Below, piece after piece: positions 25,353 through 34,068 of a DNA stretch of 64,000 nucleotides. The stretch is from CAZJGG01 sp964545475 (GTDB lineage: Bacteria; Bacillota; Clostridia; Lachnospirales; JAISER01), in the NCBI GenBank assembly GCA_964545475.1, contig CAZJGG010000002.1:1-64000 (forward strand), given 5' to 3'. Both the position numbers and the translations under genes were made by a program. Each line of letters begins with the position of its first letter. The stretch's first letter is position 1. The notes beneath the pieces are model-generated. The model ran no database searches. It saw only the letters and a list, made by a program, of their open reading frames with translations, and was not told where the DNA came from.

Positions 25353-28300
25353 ATGCCGAAATTTGATGATATTAAAAAGGTAATGGTTATTGGTTCCGGT
25401 CCTATTGTTATTGGACAAGCCGCCGAATTTGACTATGCCGGAACTCAATGCTGCAAGGCTTTGCATGAGGAAGGTATAAGTGTTGTTTTGGTTAATTCTA
25501 ACCCTGCAACTATTATGACAGATGAAGATATTGCGGACAAGGTTTATATTGAACCATTAACACTAGATGTTGTAACTAAAATTATTGAAAAAGAAAGACC
25601 GGACGGCATATTGGCAGGGCTAGGCGGGCAAACCGGCTTAAACATGGCGGTAGAGTTATCCGATGCCGGAGTTTTAGATAAATATAATGTTAGGTTATTA
25701 GGCACAAAGCTAGATGCTATTAAAAAGGCTGAAGACAGAGAGTTATTTAAAAATTTAATGAATGAAATCGGAGAGCCAATTCCCGAAAGCACAATTGTAC
25801 ATTCCGTTGAGGAAGGTGTAGAATTTGCCGAAAGAATAGGTTATCCCGTAATTATTCGCCCGGCGTATACATTAGGCGGAACAGGCGGCGGTATTGCTCA
25901 CGATAAGCAAGAGCTTGAAACAATTTTATATAAAGGCTTAATGTTAAGCAGAATTAATCAAGCACTTATTGAGCAAAGCGTTGCCGGTTGGAAAGAAATA
26001 GAATACGAAGTTATGCGTGACGGAAACGACACTTGTATTGTTATTTGTAACATGGAAAATATTGATCCTGTTGGTATTCATACAGGCGATAGCATTGTTG
26101 TTGCTCCTTGTCAAACCCTTAGAGCCGACGAATGCGACATGATGAAAACCGCTGCAATTAAAATAATTCGTGCATTAAAAATCGCAGGGGGATGTAATAT
26201 ACAATTCGCCCTTGATACAGTTTCTAAAAAATATGTTGTAATTGAGGTAAACCCCAGAGTAAGCCGTTCTTCCGCCCTTGCAAGCAAGGCGACAGGATAT
26301 CCCATTGCTAAAGTAACAACAAAAATTGCTGTAGGTTTAAATTTACATGAAATTGAAAATTATGCATCACCGGCACTTAAAGCGGTGTTCGAGCCTACAA
26401 TTGACTATGTTGTTATCAAAATCCCTAAATTCCCATATGATAAATTCAGTTATGCAGACCGCACACTAGGAACGCAAATGAAAGCTACAGGCGAAGTAAT
26501 GAGCATTGACCGAAGCTTTGAAAGTGCGTTTTTAAAAGCAATTTCCTCTTTAGAAGGCAAAAACAACGGCTTACGCCGTGATGATTTAACTAAATTAAGT
26601 ATTGAAGAACTGTTAAAAAGGCTTGAAACATGCACTGACGACAGAATTTTTGTTGTGGCCGAAAGCATTAGAAAAGGGGTAGAAGTTTCTGTTATTAATG
26701 AAATGACAAAAATTGACCCATTCTTCCTTAACAGTATTAAAAAAGTTATAAGGCTTGAAAAAGAGCTGCAAACAGCCGAGCTTGATAAAGTACTCCTTTT
26801 GCAGGCTGAAGAAGCAGGCTTTTTAGACAGCGAAATTGAAGATTTATCTGGGCAGCCTTATTATGTAATTGATTCAATACGCAGAGCACACAACATATAT
26901 TCTGTGTTTAAAAGAGTTGATACATGCGCAGGAGAATATCCGTCTACTGCACCATATTATTATTCAACATTTGGCACAGAAGACGAAAATGTTATTAGCA
27001 ACAAACAAAAAGTTGTAGTTATCGGTTCAGGCCCAATAAGAATAGGGCAGGGTATTGAGTTTGACTATTGCTCTGTTCATGCTGCTTGGGCAATACATGA
27101 AGCAGGTTATGAGTCTGTTATAATAAACAACAACCCAGAAACCGTTAGTACGGACTTTGACACCGCTGACAAGCTTTATTTCGAGTCCCTTTATATAGAG
27201 GATGTTTTAAACGTTATTCGTAAAGAAGAACCTAGAGGGGTTATTGTACAGTTCGGTGGGCAAACAGCAATAAACCTTACACCAAAACTGTTTGAAAGAG
27301 GCGTTCAAATTTTAGGAACATCAGTAGATTCAATTGACGTTGCCGAAAACAGAGAAAGATTTGAAATTCTTTTAAAAGAGCTTGAAATACCAAGACCAAA
27401 CGGTTTTGCAGTATTTAACGTAAAAGAGGGGCTTAGAGCTGCTGAAAAGGTTGGTTATCCAGTTTTAGTACGTCCTTCATATGTTATCGGCGGTAGGGCA
27501 ATGCAGGTTATTGAAAGCAAAGAAAGGCTTCTTGATTATATTACAGAAGCTCTTGCAGAAAACCCACAACACGCAATTTTAATTGATAAATATATAGACG
27601 GCATGGAAGTTGAAGTAGATGCAATTTCCGATGGTGTAGACATTTTAATTCCTGGTATTATGGAACACATTGAACATACAGGGGTTCATTCCGGCGATAG
27701 TATAAGCGTTTACCCTGCACAAAGCTTATCCGAAGTTGTTATACAAAAACTTGTAGACTATACAAAGAGAATTGCCCGGGCTATTCAAATAAAAGGGCTT
27801 ATGAACATCCAGTTTGTTGTAGACGGCGATATGGTTTATGTTCTTGAAGTTAACCCTAGAGCTTCCCGTACAGTGCCCATATTAAGTAAAGTTACGAGAA
27901 CACCAATGGTTGATATAGCTGTAAGAGTAATTTTAGGTGAAAGCCTTAAAAGCCAAGGCTTTACTCAAGAACTTTTGCCAAATAAGGACTTAGTTGCTGT
28001 AAAAGCTCCTGTGTTCTCTTTCCAAAAACTTATAAACGTAGACCCGGCGTTAACTCCAGAAATGAAATCTACCGGGGAAGTTTTAGGGCTTGCAAAAACT
28101 TATGATGAAGCCCTTTACAAAGCGATGAAAGCCGCAGGATTTCTATTTGACAAAGGCACTATACTTCTTTCAATAAGAGAGGAAGAACGCAAAAAACTTA
28201 TTCCTGCTCTTAAATCTCTTACTGAAATGGGATTTAAACTTGCAGGAACTTCCGGAACGGCAGAATTTTACAACGAAAACGGCTTTGACGTTTACGATGC

Positions 28301-28538
28301 AGATAGCGACGAATTGCCTGTGCTTGAACAAATCCGTGAGCAGAGATATAATATGGTTATTAATATTCCAACAAAAGGCAGAGATGTTTCTAAAGACGGG
28401 TTTAAGCTGCGTATTGCGGCAATTCAGTACAAACTTATGCTGTTTACATGCATAGATACTGTTGACGCTTATGTTATAGCTTTAAAAGCTTCTGGGAAGA
28501 ATGAAATTGAAATTAAAACTGTTGGTGAGTATTTCTAA
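25353..28538 (+). CDS. carB: Carbamoyl-phosphate synthase large subunit
   Basis: The 1061-residue synthase makes carbamoyl phosphate from ammonia, bicarbonate and two ATP. Two homologous ATP-grasp halves are seen: G-S-G-P-I-V-I-G-Q-A-A-E-F-D-Y (about 13-27) and G-S-G-P-I-R-I-G-Q-G-I-E-F-D-Y (about 558-572), each followed by N-N/S-N-P-x-T and G-G-Q-T motifs. E-V-N-P-R-V-S-R-S-S and E-V-N-P-R-A-S-R-T-V are the metal-binding strands of the two sites. The C-terminal MGS-like domain (about 930-1061) would carry allosteric control. Full length suggests an active enzyme, so with the neighbouring inactive glutaminase it may run on free ammonia. It closes the arginine operon. Confidence 0.95.
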   Translation: MPKFDDIKKVMVIGSGPIVIGQAAEFDYAGTQCCKALHEEGISVVLVNSNPATIMTDEDIADKVYIEPLTLDVVTKIIEKERPDGILAGLGGQTGLNMAVELSDAGVLDKYNVRLLGTKLDAIKKAEDRELFKNLMNEIGEPIPESTIVHSVEEGVEFAERIGYPVIIRPAYTLGGTGGGIAHDKQELETILYKGLMLSRINQALIEQSVAGWKEIEYEVMRDGNDTCIVICNMENIDPVGIHTGDSIVVAPCQTLRADECDMMKTAAIKIIRALKIAGGCNIQFALDTVSKKYVVIEVNPRVSRSSALASKATGYPIAKVTTKIAVGLNLHEIENYASPALKAVFEPTIDYVVIKIPKFPYDKFSYADRTLGTQMKATGEVMSIDRSFESAFLKAISSLEGKNNGLRRDDLTKLSIEELLKRLETCTDDRIFVVAESIRKGVEVSVINEMTKIDPFFLNSIKKVIRLEKELQTAELDKVLLLQAEEAGFLDSEIEDLSGQPYYVIDSIRRAHNIYSVFKRVDTCAGEYPSTAPYYYSTFGTEDENVISNKQKVVVIGSGPIRIGQGIEFDYCSVHAAWAIHEAGYESVIINNNPETVSTDFDTADKLYFESLYIEDVLNVIRKEEPRGVIVQFGGQTAINLTPKLFERGVQILGTSVDSIDVAENRERFEILLKELEIPRPNGFAVFNVKEGLRAAEKVGYPVLVRPSYVIGGRAMQVIESKERLLDYITEALAENPQHAILIDKYIDGMEVEVDAISDGVDILIPGIMEHIEHTGVHSGDSISVYPAQSLSEVVIQKLVDYTKRIARAIQIKGLMNIQFVVDGDMVYVLEVNPRASRTVPILSKVTRTPMVDIAVRVILGESLKSQGFTQELLPNKDLVAVKAPVFSFQKLINVDPALTPEMKSTGEVLGLAKTYDEALYKAMKAAGFLFDKGTILLSIREEERKKLIPALKSLTEMGFKLAGTSGTAEFYNENGFDVYDADSDELPVLEQIREQRYNMVINIPTKGRDVSKDGFKLRIAAIQYKLMLFTCIDTVDAYVIALKASGKNEIEIKTVGEYF

Positions 28539-28569
28539 TAAAATATTCAAAAAACATTTATAAGCTCTT

Positions 28570-28607
28570 AAACGGCGGTTTTGATAAAGCAAACCGCCGT
28601 TTTTTTA
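28570..28607 (+). terminator. Intrinsic terminator after carB
   Basis: AAACGGCGGTTT pairs perfectly with AAACCGCCGTTT around a 9-base loop and continues into a T-run. It ends the argCJBD-carAB unit. Confidence 0.92.
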
Positions 28608-28610
28608 TTT

Positions 28611-28676
28611 TAACGTGAGTTCGACGAAGTCGAAAAGCCGCTTTAGCGTCTTAGTTGCGGAGCAATTCTCATGTTA
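28611..28676 (+). repeat. 66-bp cloverleaf repeat, copy 3
   Basis: Runs from TAACGTGAG to CTCATGTTA, in the opposite orientation to copies 1 and 2, directly after the carB terminator. The hairpins are TTCGAC/GTCGAA, AAGCCGC/GCGTCTT with one mismatch, and AGTTGC/GCAATT. Confidence 0.85.
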
Positions 28677-28778
28677 TTTATAAAAAAATATGGCAAAAAT
28701 AATTATATAACGTTATACTGTTATTAGAGCGATTTGATAAAATTAAATCAGAAACAGTATTGGTAAAGGGTGTTTTTT

Positions 28779-30401
28779 ATGAGTTTAACGATAGATAAAA
28801 TTTTGCAGTTCGGAGGGCTTGTAGGGGCTAATTTTGTAGCTGGGCAAAAAGGCAAGGATAATGTTGTTGTAAGTATATCTGTTCTAGAAATTGCCGAACC
28901 TCAAATTTCCAGGTGGGTAATGGAAAACGAGCTTTATATAACGTCTTTTTATGCTATCCGAGATAATGTTGAAATGCAAAAAATTGTTATTGAAACCCTT
29001 TATAATTACGGCTGTTGTGGGCTTGTTATTTGCCATACAGGTATTTGCTTAGAAAAAGTTGACGAAGAGGTTATAAAGCTTTGCGACAGGCTGGGATTCC
29101 CTCTTATATTAGCAAAATCTGATGTTTCGTATATTGAAATTATTAACCCAATAATTTCTAGGTTTATTATAGATAATGAAAACGCCGAGGAAATCACTTG
29201 CATTAAAAGAGAATACCTAGACATAATAGTTAACGAAAACGACACAGCTGAAGCGCTTAAAAAATTAACATTTGCAATAAAAAAAGAAGCCTCTTATTAC
29301 GACATAGATTTTAATTGCCTCTATTCAAATAAAAACGACATGGTAAATCAGTCTGAAAAAAGTATGCTTAAAGAGAAGTTTAACATAAAGGGCATAAATG
29401 ACAAACAAGACTATGAATTTGTTAGTGATAAACCAGATGGAAATAAGTTAGTAAAATTAGTTAAGTCAAATAGCAATTTTTTTGGATTTATTGTATTTTC
29501 TATATCTAATGGGGATTTGGAGGAAATTAATAAAATTGCTGACGAAATAACTGTTGCCTGCGCTTTATTAATAAGCAGAAAAAATAAAATCTCAAACCTT
29601 TTAGCAACGGCTAAACAGGAATATATAAGCGACTTGCTAATATGGAACTTCCGCTCAGACGATGTTGCAGTTAGCCGTGGAGAAGAATTAGGTTTTAATA
29701 TTTTAGATAAAAACACAATTATTGTTGTTAATATAAATGTGTACCAGCTTAAGCTTAATAAAGATTTAGATAAAAATAATTCTGTAACGGCTTATATAAA
29801 ACAATGGATTTTGCCTAATATAGCAAATATTACCAAAATTTTAAACCCATCAAATTTTGTGGTTTTTAGAAGTGATACCATAATTTTATTTTTAGAAAAT
29901 AAAAACAAAAATTTAAATATAAGGTCTTTATGCGAAAAAATAATTAAGGTCTTTTTAGCCACGGATAAAAGCACCGTTTCTATTGGTGTGAGCAGGCGTT
30001 TTACCGAATATAAGAAAATTGCGGAAGCATATATGGAAGCCTTTACAACGGCTATATTAGGCCGGGAATATTTAGGAGATAACCTTGCGGTTACTTATGA
30101 AGATGTTTTATTTTTTAGGTATATAAAGACTATAAAAAACGAAGCCGGAATGCAGGAAACAGCAAAACGGATTTTAGCCCCACTTATTGAATATGACAAA
30201 GAACGAGGAAGCTGCCTTGTTGAAACGTTAAAACAATTAATTTTTAATAACGGAGACGTGCTAAAAGTTGCCGATAAAATGTTTATCCATAGAAATACTC
30301 TTCTTTACAGAAAAAACAAAATAACAGAGCTTTTGGGGAGCGACCCTTTTACAATGCCGGATATTTTAAACTTTATTTGTGCTCTTTACACTATAGAATA
30401 A
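28779..30401 (+). CDS. PucR-family transcriptional regulator
   Basis: A 540-residue regulator. Residues 1 to about 125 are the PucR N-terminal domain (T-I-D-K-I-L-Q-F-G-G-L and V-S-V-L-E-I-A-E-P-type region). The central GGDEF-like regulatory segment lies at about 300-410. The C-terminal PucR helix-turn-helix is G-D-V-L-K-V-A-D-K-M-F-I-H-R-N-T-L-L-Y-R-K-N-K-I near 490-513. Family members control purine, amino-acid or other nitrogen-compound catabolism and usually activate adjacent genes, here the NCS1 permease operon. A GTG at 28770 is in frame, but AAAGGG at 28765-28770 sets the start at the ATG 28779. A terminator-like stem follows. Confidence 0.85.
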   Translation: MSLTIDKILQFGGLVGANFVAGQKGKDNVVVSISVLEIAEPQISRWVMENELYITSFYAIRDNVEMQKIVIETLYNYGCCGLVICHTGICLEKVDEEVIKLCDRLGFPLILAKSDVSYIEIINPIISRFIIDNENAEEITCIKREYLDIIVNENDTAEALKKLTFAIKKEASYYDIDFNCLYSNKNDMVNQSEKSMLKEKFNIKGINDKQDYEFVSDKPDGNKLVKLVKSNSNFFGFIVFSISNGDLEEINKIADEITVACALLISRKNKISNLLATAKQEYISDLLIWNFRSDDVAVSRGEELGFNILDKNTIIVVNINVYQLKLNKDLDKNNSVTAYIKQWILPNIANITKILNPSNFVVFRSDTIILFLENKNKNLNIRSLCEKIIKVFLATDKSTVSIGVSRRFTEYKKIAEAYMEAFTTAILGREYLGDNLAVTYEDVLFFRYIKTIKNEAGMQETAKRILAPLIEYDKERGSCLVETLKQLIFNNGDVLKVADKMFIHRNTLLYRKNKITELLGSDPFTMPDILNFICALYTIE

Positions 30402-30465
30402 TTTTGGAATAATAAATATGCCATGTTTAAATTTTGTTTTTCTGTACAAAATATAGTGGCATAAT

Positions 30466-30518
30466 ACCCGTTTATTAAGGACATTTGTGCATTTGCCTTA
30501 ATAGATGGGTCTTTTTTT
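30466..30518 (+). terminator. Terminator or attenuator between pucR and permease genes
   Basis: ACCCGTTTATTAAGG (30466-30480) pairs with CCTTAATAGATGGGT (30496-30510) with one or two mismatches, then CTTTTTTTG. The remaining 70 bases to the permease start show no obvious riboswitch motif. Confidence 0.7.
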
Positions 30519-30591
30519 GTCTCTTAAAACATAGTAAGTGTAAAAAAATTATTGTAATATTAACTCGAATTTCGTAAAGGGAGATGAGGAA

Positions 30592-31878
30592 ATGGAGAAA
30601 AACAATTTAGCACCTACAAATGACAATGCTACTAACAGAGTACCGGAAAACGAGAAAAAGAGTACTTTTGATGTTGCGATTGTAGCGGCAGGTTTTTGTA
30701 TTTGTATGTCGGGCTTGTTTACAGGCGCGTCCATGGCAATGGGGTTTAATTTAACCCAAGCAATTATTGCCGGAGTTATTGGTAACACAATTTTACTTAT
30801 TTACGGCGGCGCAATCGGTATGGCAGGCGCAAAAGAAGGTGTTGCTACAGCAATGCTTGCAAGGCACAGCTTCGGGCGTCAAGGTTCTAAAATAATCGGG
30901 CTTGTACTGGCTTTAACAATGTTAGGCTGGTTCTCAGTTCAAGTAGGCTTTTTCGGCGACACAATCCATGCAATGTTTCCTAATGGGGGATTTATAACTA
31001 CACCATCAGTAGCAGCGTTTTGGGGCGGTATTTTAATGCTTCTTACAGCTTACTTCGGTTACAAAGGGTTAAGCCTTCTTTCAAAAATTGCAATACCACT
31101 TATTACAATTACTTCAATTATCGGTATTGCTGCAGCAGTTAACAAAGCAGGGGGATGGCCGGCGTTAATCGCAATGCAACCTCCACAACCATTGTCAATA
31201 TCTGCTGGTGTTGTTATGGTTGTTGGTTCTTTCGCAGGTGGTGCTTCTGCTCAAGCAGATATATCACGCTATGCAAAAAGCCCTAAAGCTTCTTGGATTG
31301 CAACAATTGTAGGTTACCTTATAGCAAACCTTTTTATAATAACAGCAGGGTTTATTACAAATATGGCAACAGGCGCAGGGGATTTACCAGCGGCAATGCT
31401 TGCTCTTGGCTTAGGCTTCCCAGCGTTAATAGTTCTTATCGGTGCACAGTGGACAACAAACGACAACAACCTTTATACTGCGGCACTTGGCTTAAGTAAT
31501 ATTATTAAAGTTAAAAAGTCTTACATTACAATTACAACAGGTATATTAGCAACGATTGTTGGTGCGGCAGGGCTTTCTAACTATTTTGTTGATTGGCTTG
31601 TAATTTTAGGTATAGGCGTTCCTCCAATGGCAGGCATCATCTTAGCAGACTATTTCTTTATAAAAGGTCAGAAATATCAATACGGTCCGGGAACAAAATA
31701 TGTATCATGGAACGGACTTGCATTCATTAGCTGGATAATAGCATGTATCGTAGGTTTCGTAGTTAAATGGGGAATCGGTTCAATAAACTCATTGGTTGTA
31801 GGCCTTGTTGTATATATTGTGCTTATGAAAACAGTGGGACAAAACAACACAGGTATGATTGGCGAAGATATAGAATAA
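30592..31878 (+). CDS. NCS1-family cytosine/purine-type permease
   Basis: A 428-residue polytopic transporter of the nucleobase:cation symporter-1 family (CodB-like). After a soluble 35-residue N-terminus it shows about 12 hydrophobic segments. G-A-S-M-A-M-G-F-N-L near residue 44, L-A-R-H-S-F-G-R-Q-G-S-K near 88, F-A-G-G-A-S-A-Q-A-D-I-S-R-Y near 213 and A-D-Y-F-F-I-K-G-Q-K-Y near 350 are NCS1 signatures involved in substrate and cation binding. AAAGGGAG precedes the start. Substrates of the family include cytosine, allantoin, hydantoins and pyridine-type vitamins. The stop codon is formed by the first bases of a cloverleaf repeat. Confidence 0.85.
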   Translation: MEKNNLAPTNDNATNRVPENEKKSTFDVAIVAAGFCICMSGLFTGASMAMGFNLTQAIIAGVIGNTILLIYGGAIGMAGAKEGVATAMLARHSFGRQGSKIIGLVLALTMLGWFSVQVGFFGDTIHAMFPNGGFITTPSVAAFWGGILMLLTAYFGYKGLSLLSKIAIPLITITSIIGIAAAVNKAGGWPALIAMQPPQPLSISAGVVMVVGSFAGGASAQADISRYAKSPKASWIATIVGYLIANLFIITAGFITNMATGAGDLPAAMLALGLGFPALIVLIGAQWTTNDNNLYTAALGLSNIIKVKKSYITITTGILATIVGAAGLSNYFVDWLVILGIGVPPMAGIILADYFFIKGQKYQYGPGTKYVSWNGLAFISWIIACIVGFVVKWGIGSINSLVVGLVVYIVLMKTVGQNNTGMIGEDIE

Positions 31879-31941
31879 CGTGACTTCGACGAAGTCGAAA
31901 AGCCGCTTTAGCGGATTAATTGCGGAGCGATTCTCACGTTA
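31876..31941 (+). repeat. 66-bp cloverleaf repeat, copy 4
   Basis: Complete copy from TAACGTGAC to CTCACGTTA. Its first three bases are the TAA stop codon of the permease gene, and its right end is 13 bases before the AGGAGG ribosome site region of the next gene, so it fills the intercistronic space of the operon. Confidence 0.85.
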
Positions 31942-31968
31942 GAATAATTAATTCAGGAGGTATAAATT

Positions 31969-33018
31969 ATGTCAAAGGCTATGGATTTTGAACTTGCTCA
32001 AGCGGCTTATAAGCTTTTACACGACCAAGTAAAAATTAAAAAAGGTGAAAGCGTTTTAATTACTATTGATTCTGTTTGCGATACTCAAGTTGCAGACGAA
32101 TTTGCAAAAATGGCGGAAGCTCTTGGGGCAAAAGTTATGCTTGTGCGCCATTCAACTCCAAAGGGTTACGGTGCGCTTACAATGCCTTATTTACCAGACC
32201 CTCTTAAAGCTTGTGCTTTTGAAACAGACGTATGGATTGAACTTAACGACCAATGGCTTCTTTACTCACCAATTTGGGACAAAGCTGTTACAAACGGCAG
32301 AACAAGACAAATTATGCTTGGTGGACTTGGCGTTGAACGTATTGTTCGTTGCATAGGTAAAGTGGATATTGATATTCAAAAAGAATTTCAAGACGAGCTT
32401 ACAAGGCTTACTAAAAACGCAAAAGAAGTTAGAATTACAAGCACAGTAGGTACAGATGTTAAGTTTTCAAGCAAACCAGGACGAAATATTAACAACGAAA
32501 TTATGTACGATACTCCTGGGGCTCATTTCCTTCTTGGCCAAATTGGCTGGGCACCGGATGAAGAAACAATTAACGGCGTTATTACTTTCGACGGTTCAGT
32601 TTGCGGCGGCGCAGGCGCAGAGTTTATGGATTTAAGCAAAAACCCGATTTCATATGTTGTTGAAAAAGGCAGAATTGTTGAATTTAGAGGCGGAGAAGAA
32701 GCTAAAATTCTTGAAGCATATTTCGCAAGCCTTAACGACCCTAATATGTATATTGCGGCTCACGTTTGTTACGGCGTTAACCCTAACGCAATTTTAGCAG
32801 GTTGCACAACAGAAGACGAACGTATTTGGGGTAGCACTCAATGGGGTTTTGGTCACCAAGGATCTAATTATTCCGGCGGCGAACCAAGAGTGGCAAAAAG
32901 CCATATCGACGGTATTTGCAAAGTTTGTACAGTATACCTTGACGGCGTGAAAATATTAGACGAAGGTAAATACATTGAACCAAAACTTGCAGAATTAGCG
33001 GCTAAACTTGGTAAATAG
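31969..33018 (+). CDS. NicX/aminopeptidase M29-like metalloenzyme
   Basis: A 349-residue protein related to the M29 aminopeptidase/2,5-dihydroxypyridine dioxygenase (NicX) group. D-V-W-I-E-L-N-D (87-94), A-H-V-C-Y-G-V-N-P-N (264-273) and K-S-H-I-D-G (310-315) are visible. His265 and the His312-x-Asp314 pair sit as expected for the iron ligands of NicX-type enzymes. In NicX the reaction opens a pyridine ring with O2, which would be odd in an anaerobe, so a hydrolase or peptidase role must be kept open. AGGAGG precedes the start. It lies in an operon with an NCS1 permease and downstream of a PucR regulator, which favours a small nitrogen compound as substrate. Confidence 0.65.
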   Translation: MSKAMDFELAQAAYKLLHDQVKIKKGESVLITIDSVCDTQVADEFAKMAEALGAKVMLVRHSTPKGYGALTMPYLPDPLKACAFETDVWIELNDQWLLYSPIWDKAVTNGRTRQIMLGGLGVERIVRCIGKVDIDIQKEFQDELTRLTKNAKEVRITSTVGTDVKFSSKPGRNINNEIMYDTPGAHFLLGQIGWAPDEETINGVITFDGSVCGGAGAEFMDLSKNPISYVVEKGRIVEFRGGEEAKILEAYFASLNDPNMYIAAHVCYGVNPNAILAGCTTEDERIWGSTQWGFGHQGSNYSGGEPRVAKSHIDGICKVCTVYLDGVKILDEGKYIEPKLAELAAKLGK

Positions 33019-33039
33019 TGAAGCGAGGTGCTTTGTGTA

Positions 33040-33651
33040 ATGTCTAAAAAAATAAAGGGTGGGGCAGACCCGTTCCCTCCATATCAATATTTTGATGAAA
33101 ACGGCGATGTAGTGGGTAGTGATTTTAAGCTTGTTACAGATGCTCTTATAAAAGCAGATTATGAGCCAGAGGTTGTTATTGACGAATGGAGTATTATTGA
33201 AGGAATGCTTTCACGCAAAGAGCTTGACTTCGGCTTTCAAGTTCAAAAGACTCCAGAAAGAGAAAAGAAATATTTCTTTTCAAAACTCCTTAGAAATGCA
33301 GAAACTCAGCTTGTAACATGGGATAAAGACCTTAGGCTTGAAAACTATGGAGAAATTGCGGATAAAAAGCTTAAAATTGGTGTTATGTCCGGCTATTTAT
33401 ATGGAGATGCCATTGACAATTTACCTTCTGATCTTAAAGTTTGTTATGATTCAGGGGAAGAGCTTCTTAAAGACATAGACAGTAAAAAAATAGATTTAGG
33501 CGTATTTGATAAAGGCGTTAAAGAATATGTTATGAAAAAATATTCATTGCAAAACATATATAGCGTTGATAATTTAACATTTATTCGCCCGCTGTATGTT
33601 GTGTTTGCAAACCAACAGGTTTGTAACGATTTTAATGAAAACTATGAATAA
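33040..33651 (+). CDS. Leaderless family-3 solute-binding-like protein
   Basis: A 203-residue protein resembling the family-3 solute-binding fold used for amino acids: D-P-F-P-P-Y-Q-Y-F-D-E-N-G-D-V-V-G-S-D-F-K-L near residue 10 is the classic start of the mature domain, and a G-V-M-S-G-Y-L-Y-G-D hinge segment follows near 115. There is no signal peptide or lipobox, and no permease or ATPase gene adjoins, so it is probably cytoplasmic, as a ligand sensor or scavenger, unless exported by another route. It is shorter than usual (about 220-250 for mature domains). GAGGTG precedes the ATG; an in-frame GTG at 33028 overlaps that site. It ends the NCS1/NicX-like operon. Confidence 0.7.
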   Translation: MSKKIKGGADPFPPYQYFDENGDVVGSDFKLVTDALIKADYEPEVVIDEWSIIEGMLSRKELDFGFQVQKTPEREKKYFFSKLLRNAETQLVTWDKDLRLENYGEIADKKLKIGVMSGYLYGDAIDNLPSDLKVCYDSGEELLKDIDSKKIDLGVFDKGVKEYVMKKYSLQNIYSVDNLTFIRPLYVVFANQQVCNDFNENYE

Positions 33652-33662
33652 ATAGAATCTTA

Positions 33663-33811
33663 GAGTCTGTTCAGAATCAAGCTTTTGGTGGATTTTTGAG
33701 TAAATTTTTTGAGGCAACCGTTAAAGTGGTATCTTTGTGCAAGGAGCCGCTGACGTAGCAATTCGGAAAATTTGACAAAAAGACGCCAAAATGGAGATTC
33801 TGAACAGGCTC
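33663..33811. mobile_element. MITE family B, copy 2 (149 bp)
   Basis: Inverted ends GAGTCTGTTCAGAATC and the complement of GATTCTGAACAGGCTC, flanked by TA on both sides (33661-33662 and 33812-33813). Aligned in reverse, it matches the copy at 22797 over most of its length. There is no coding capacity. Confidence 0.8.
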
Positions 33812-33822
33812 TATAGGCAAAA

Positions 33823-33858
33823 TTAAAGACACTTCTAATTTAGAAGTGTCTTTAATAC
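33823..33858. terminator. Bidirectional terminator
   Basis: TAAAGACACTTCTAA and TTAGAAGTGTCTTTA form a nearly perfect 14- to 15-bp stem with T-rich flanks on both sides. It can end the NCS1 operon and a leftward small transcript. Confidence 0.8.
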
Positions 33859-34062
33859 TTTTTTAAAATATTGAGAAAAGTATACATACAATTCCCTTTA
33901 ATCATGAAAGCTATCTTAATATAGCCTCCTTTTAAAAAACACAAGGGTTAAATTCAACCTCTTTATATTATTATACTATCACATACATCTATACGTTTTA
34001 ACAATTTCTAATGAATTAAATTACAAAAATTTTTCATTCCAATAATCCCCCTGACAAATTAC
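33823..34062 (-). ncRNA. Candidate small transcript downstream of asnS
   Basis: A leftward promoter (next entry), about 235 bases without a long reading frame, and a strong terminator define a possible small RNA. It contains a 9-codon frame (34037-34008, MKNFCNLIH) preceded by CAGGGGG at proper spacing. A second strong AAAGGAGG near 33925-33933 has no ATG at normal distance; the nearest (33905) would give a 17-residue peptide ending at the terminator. It could be a small regulatory RNA, a peptide-coding RNA, or simply a decayed gene. Confidence 0.4.
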
Positions 34063-34068
34063 TATGTT

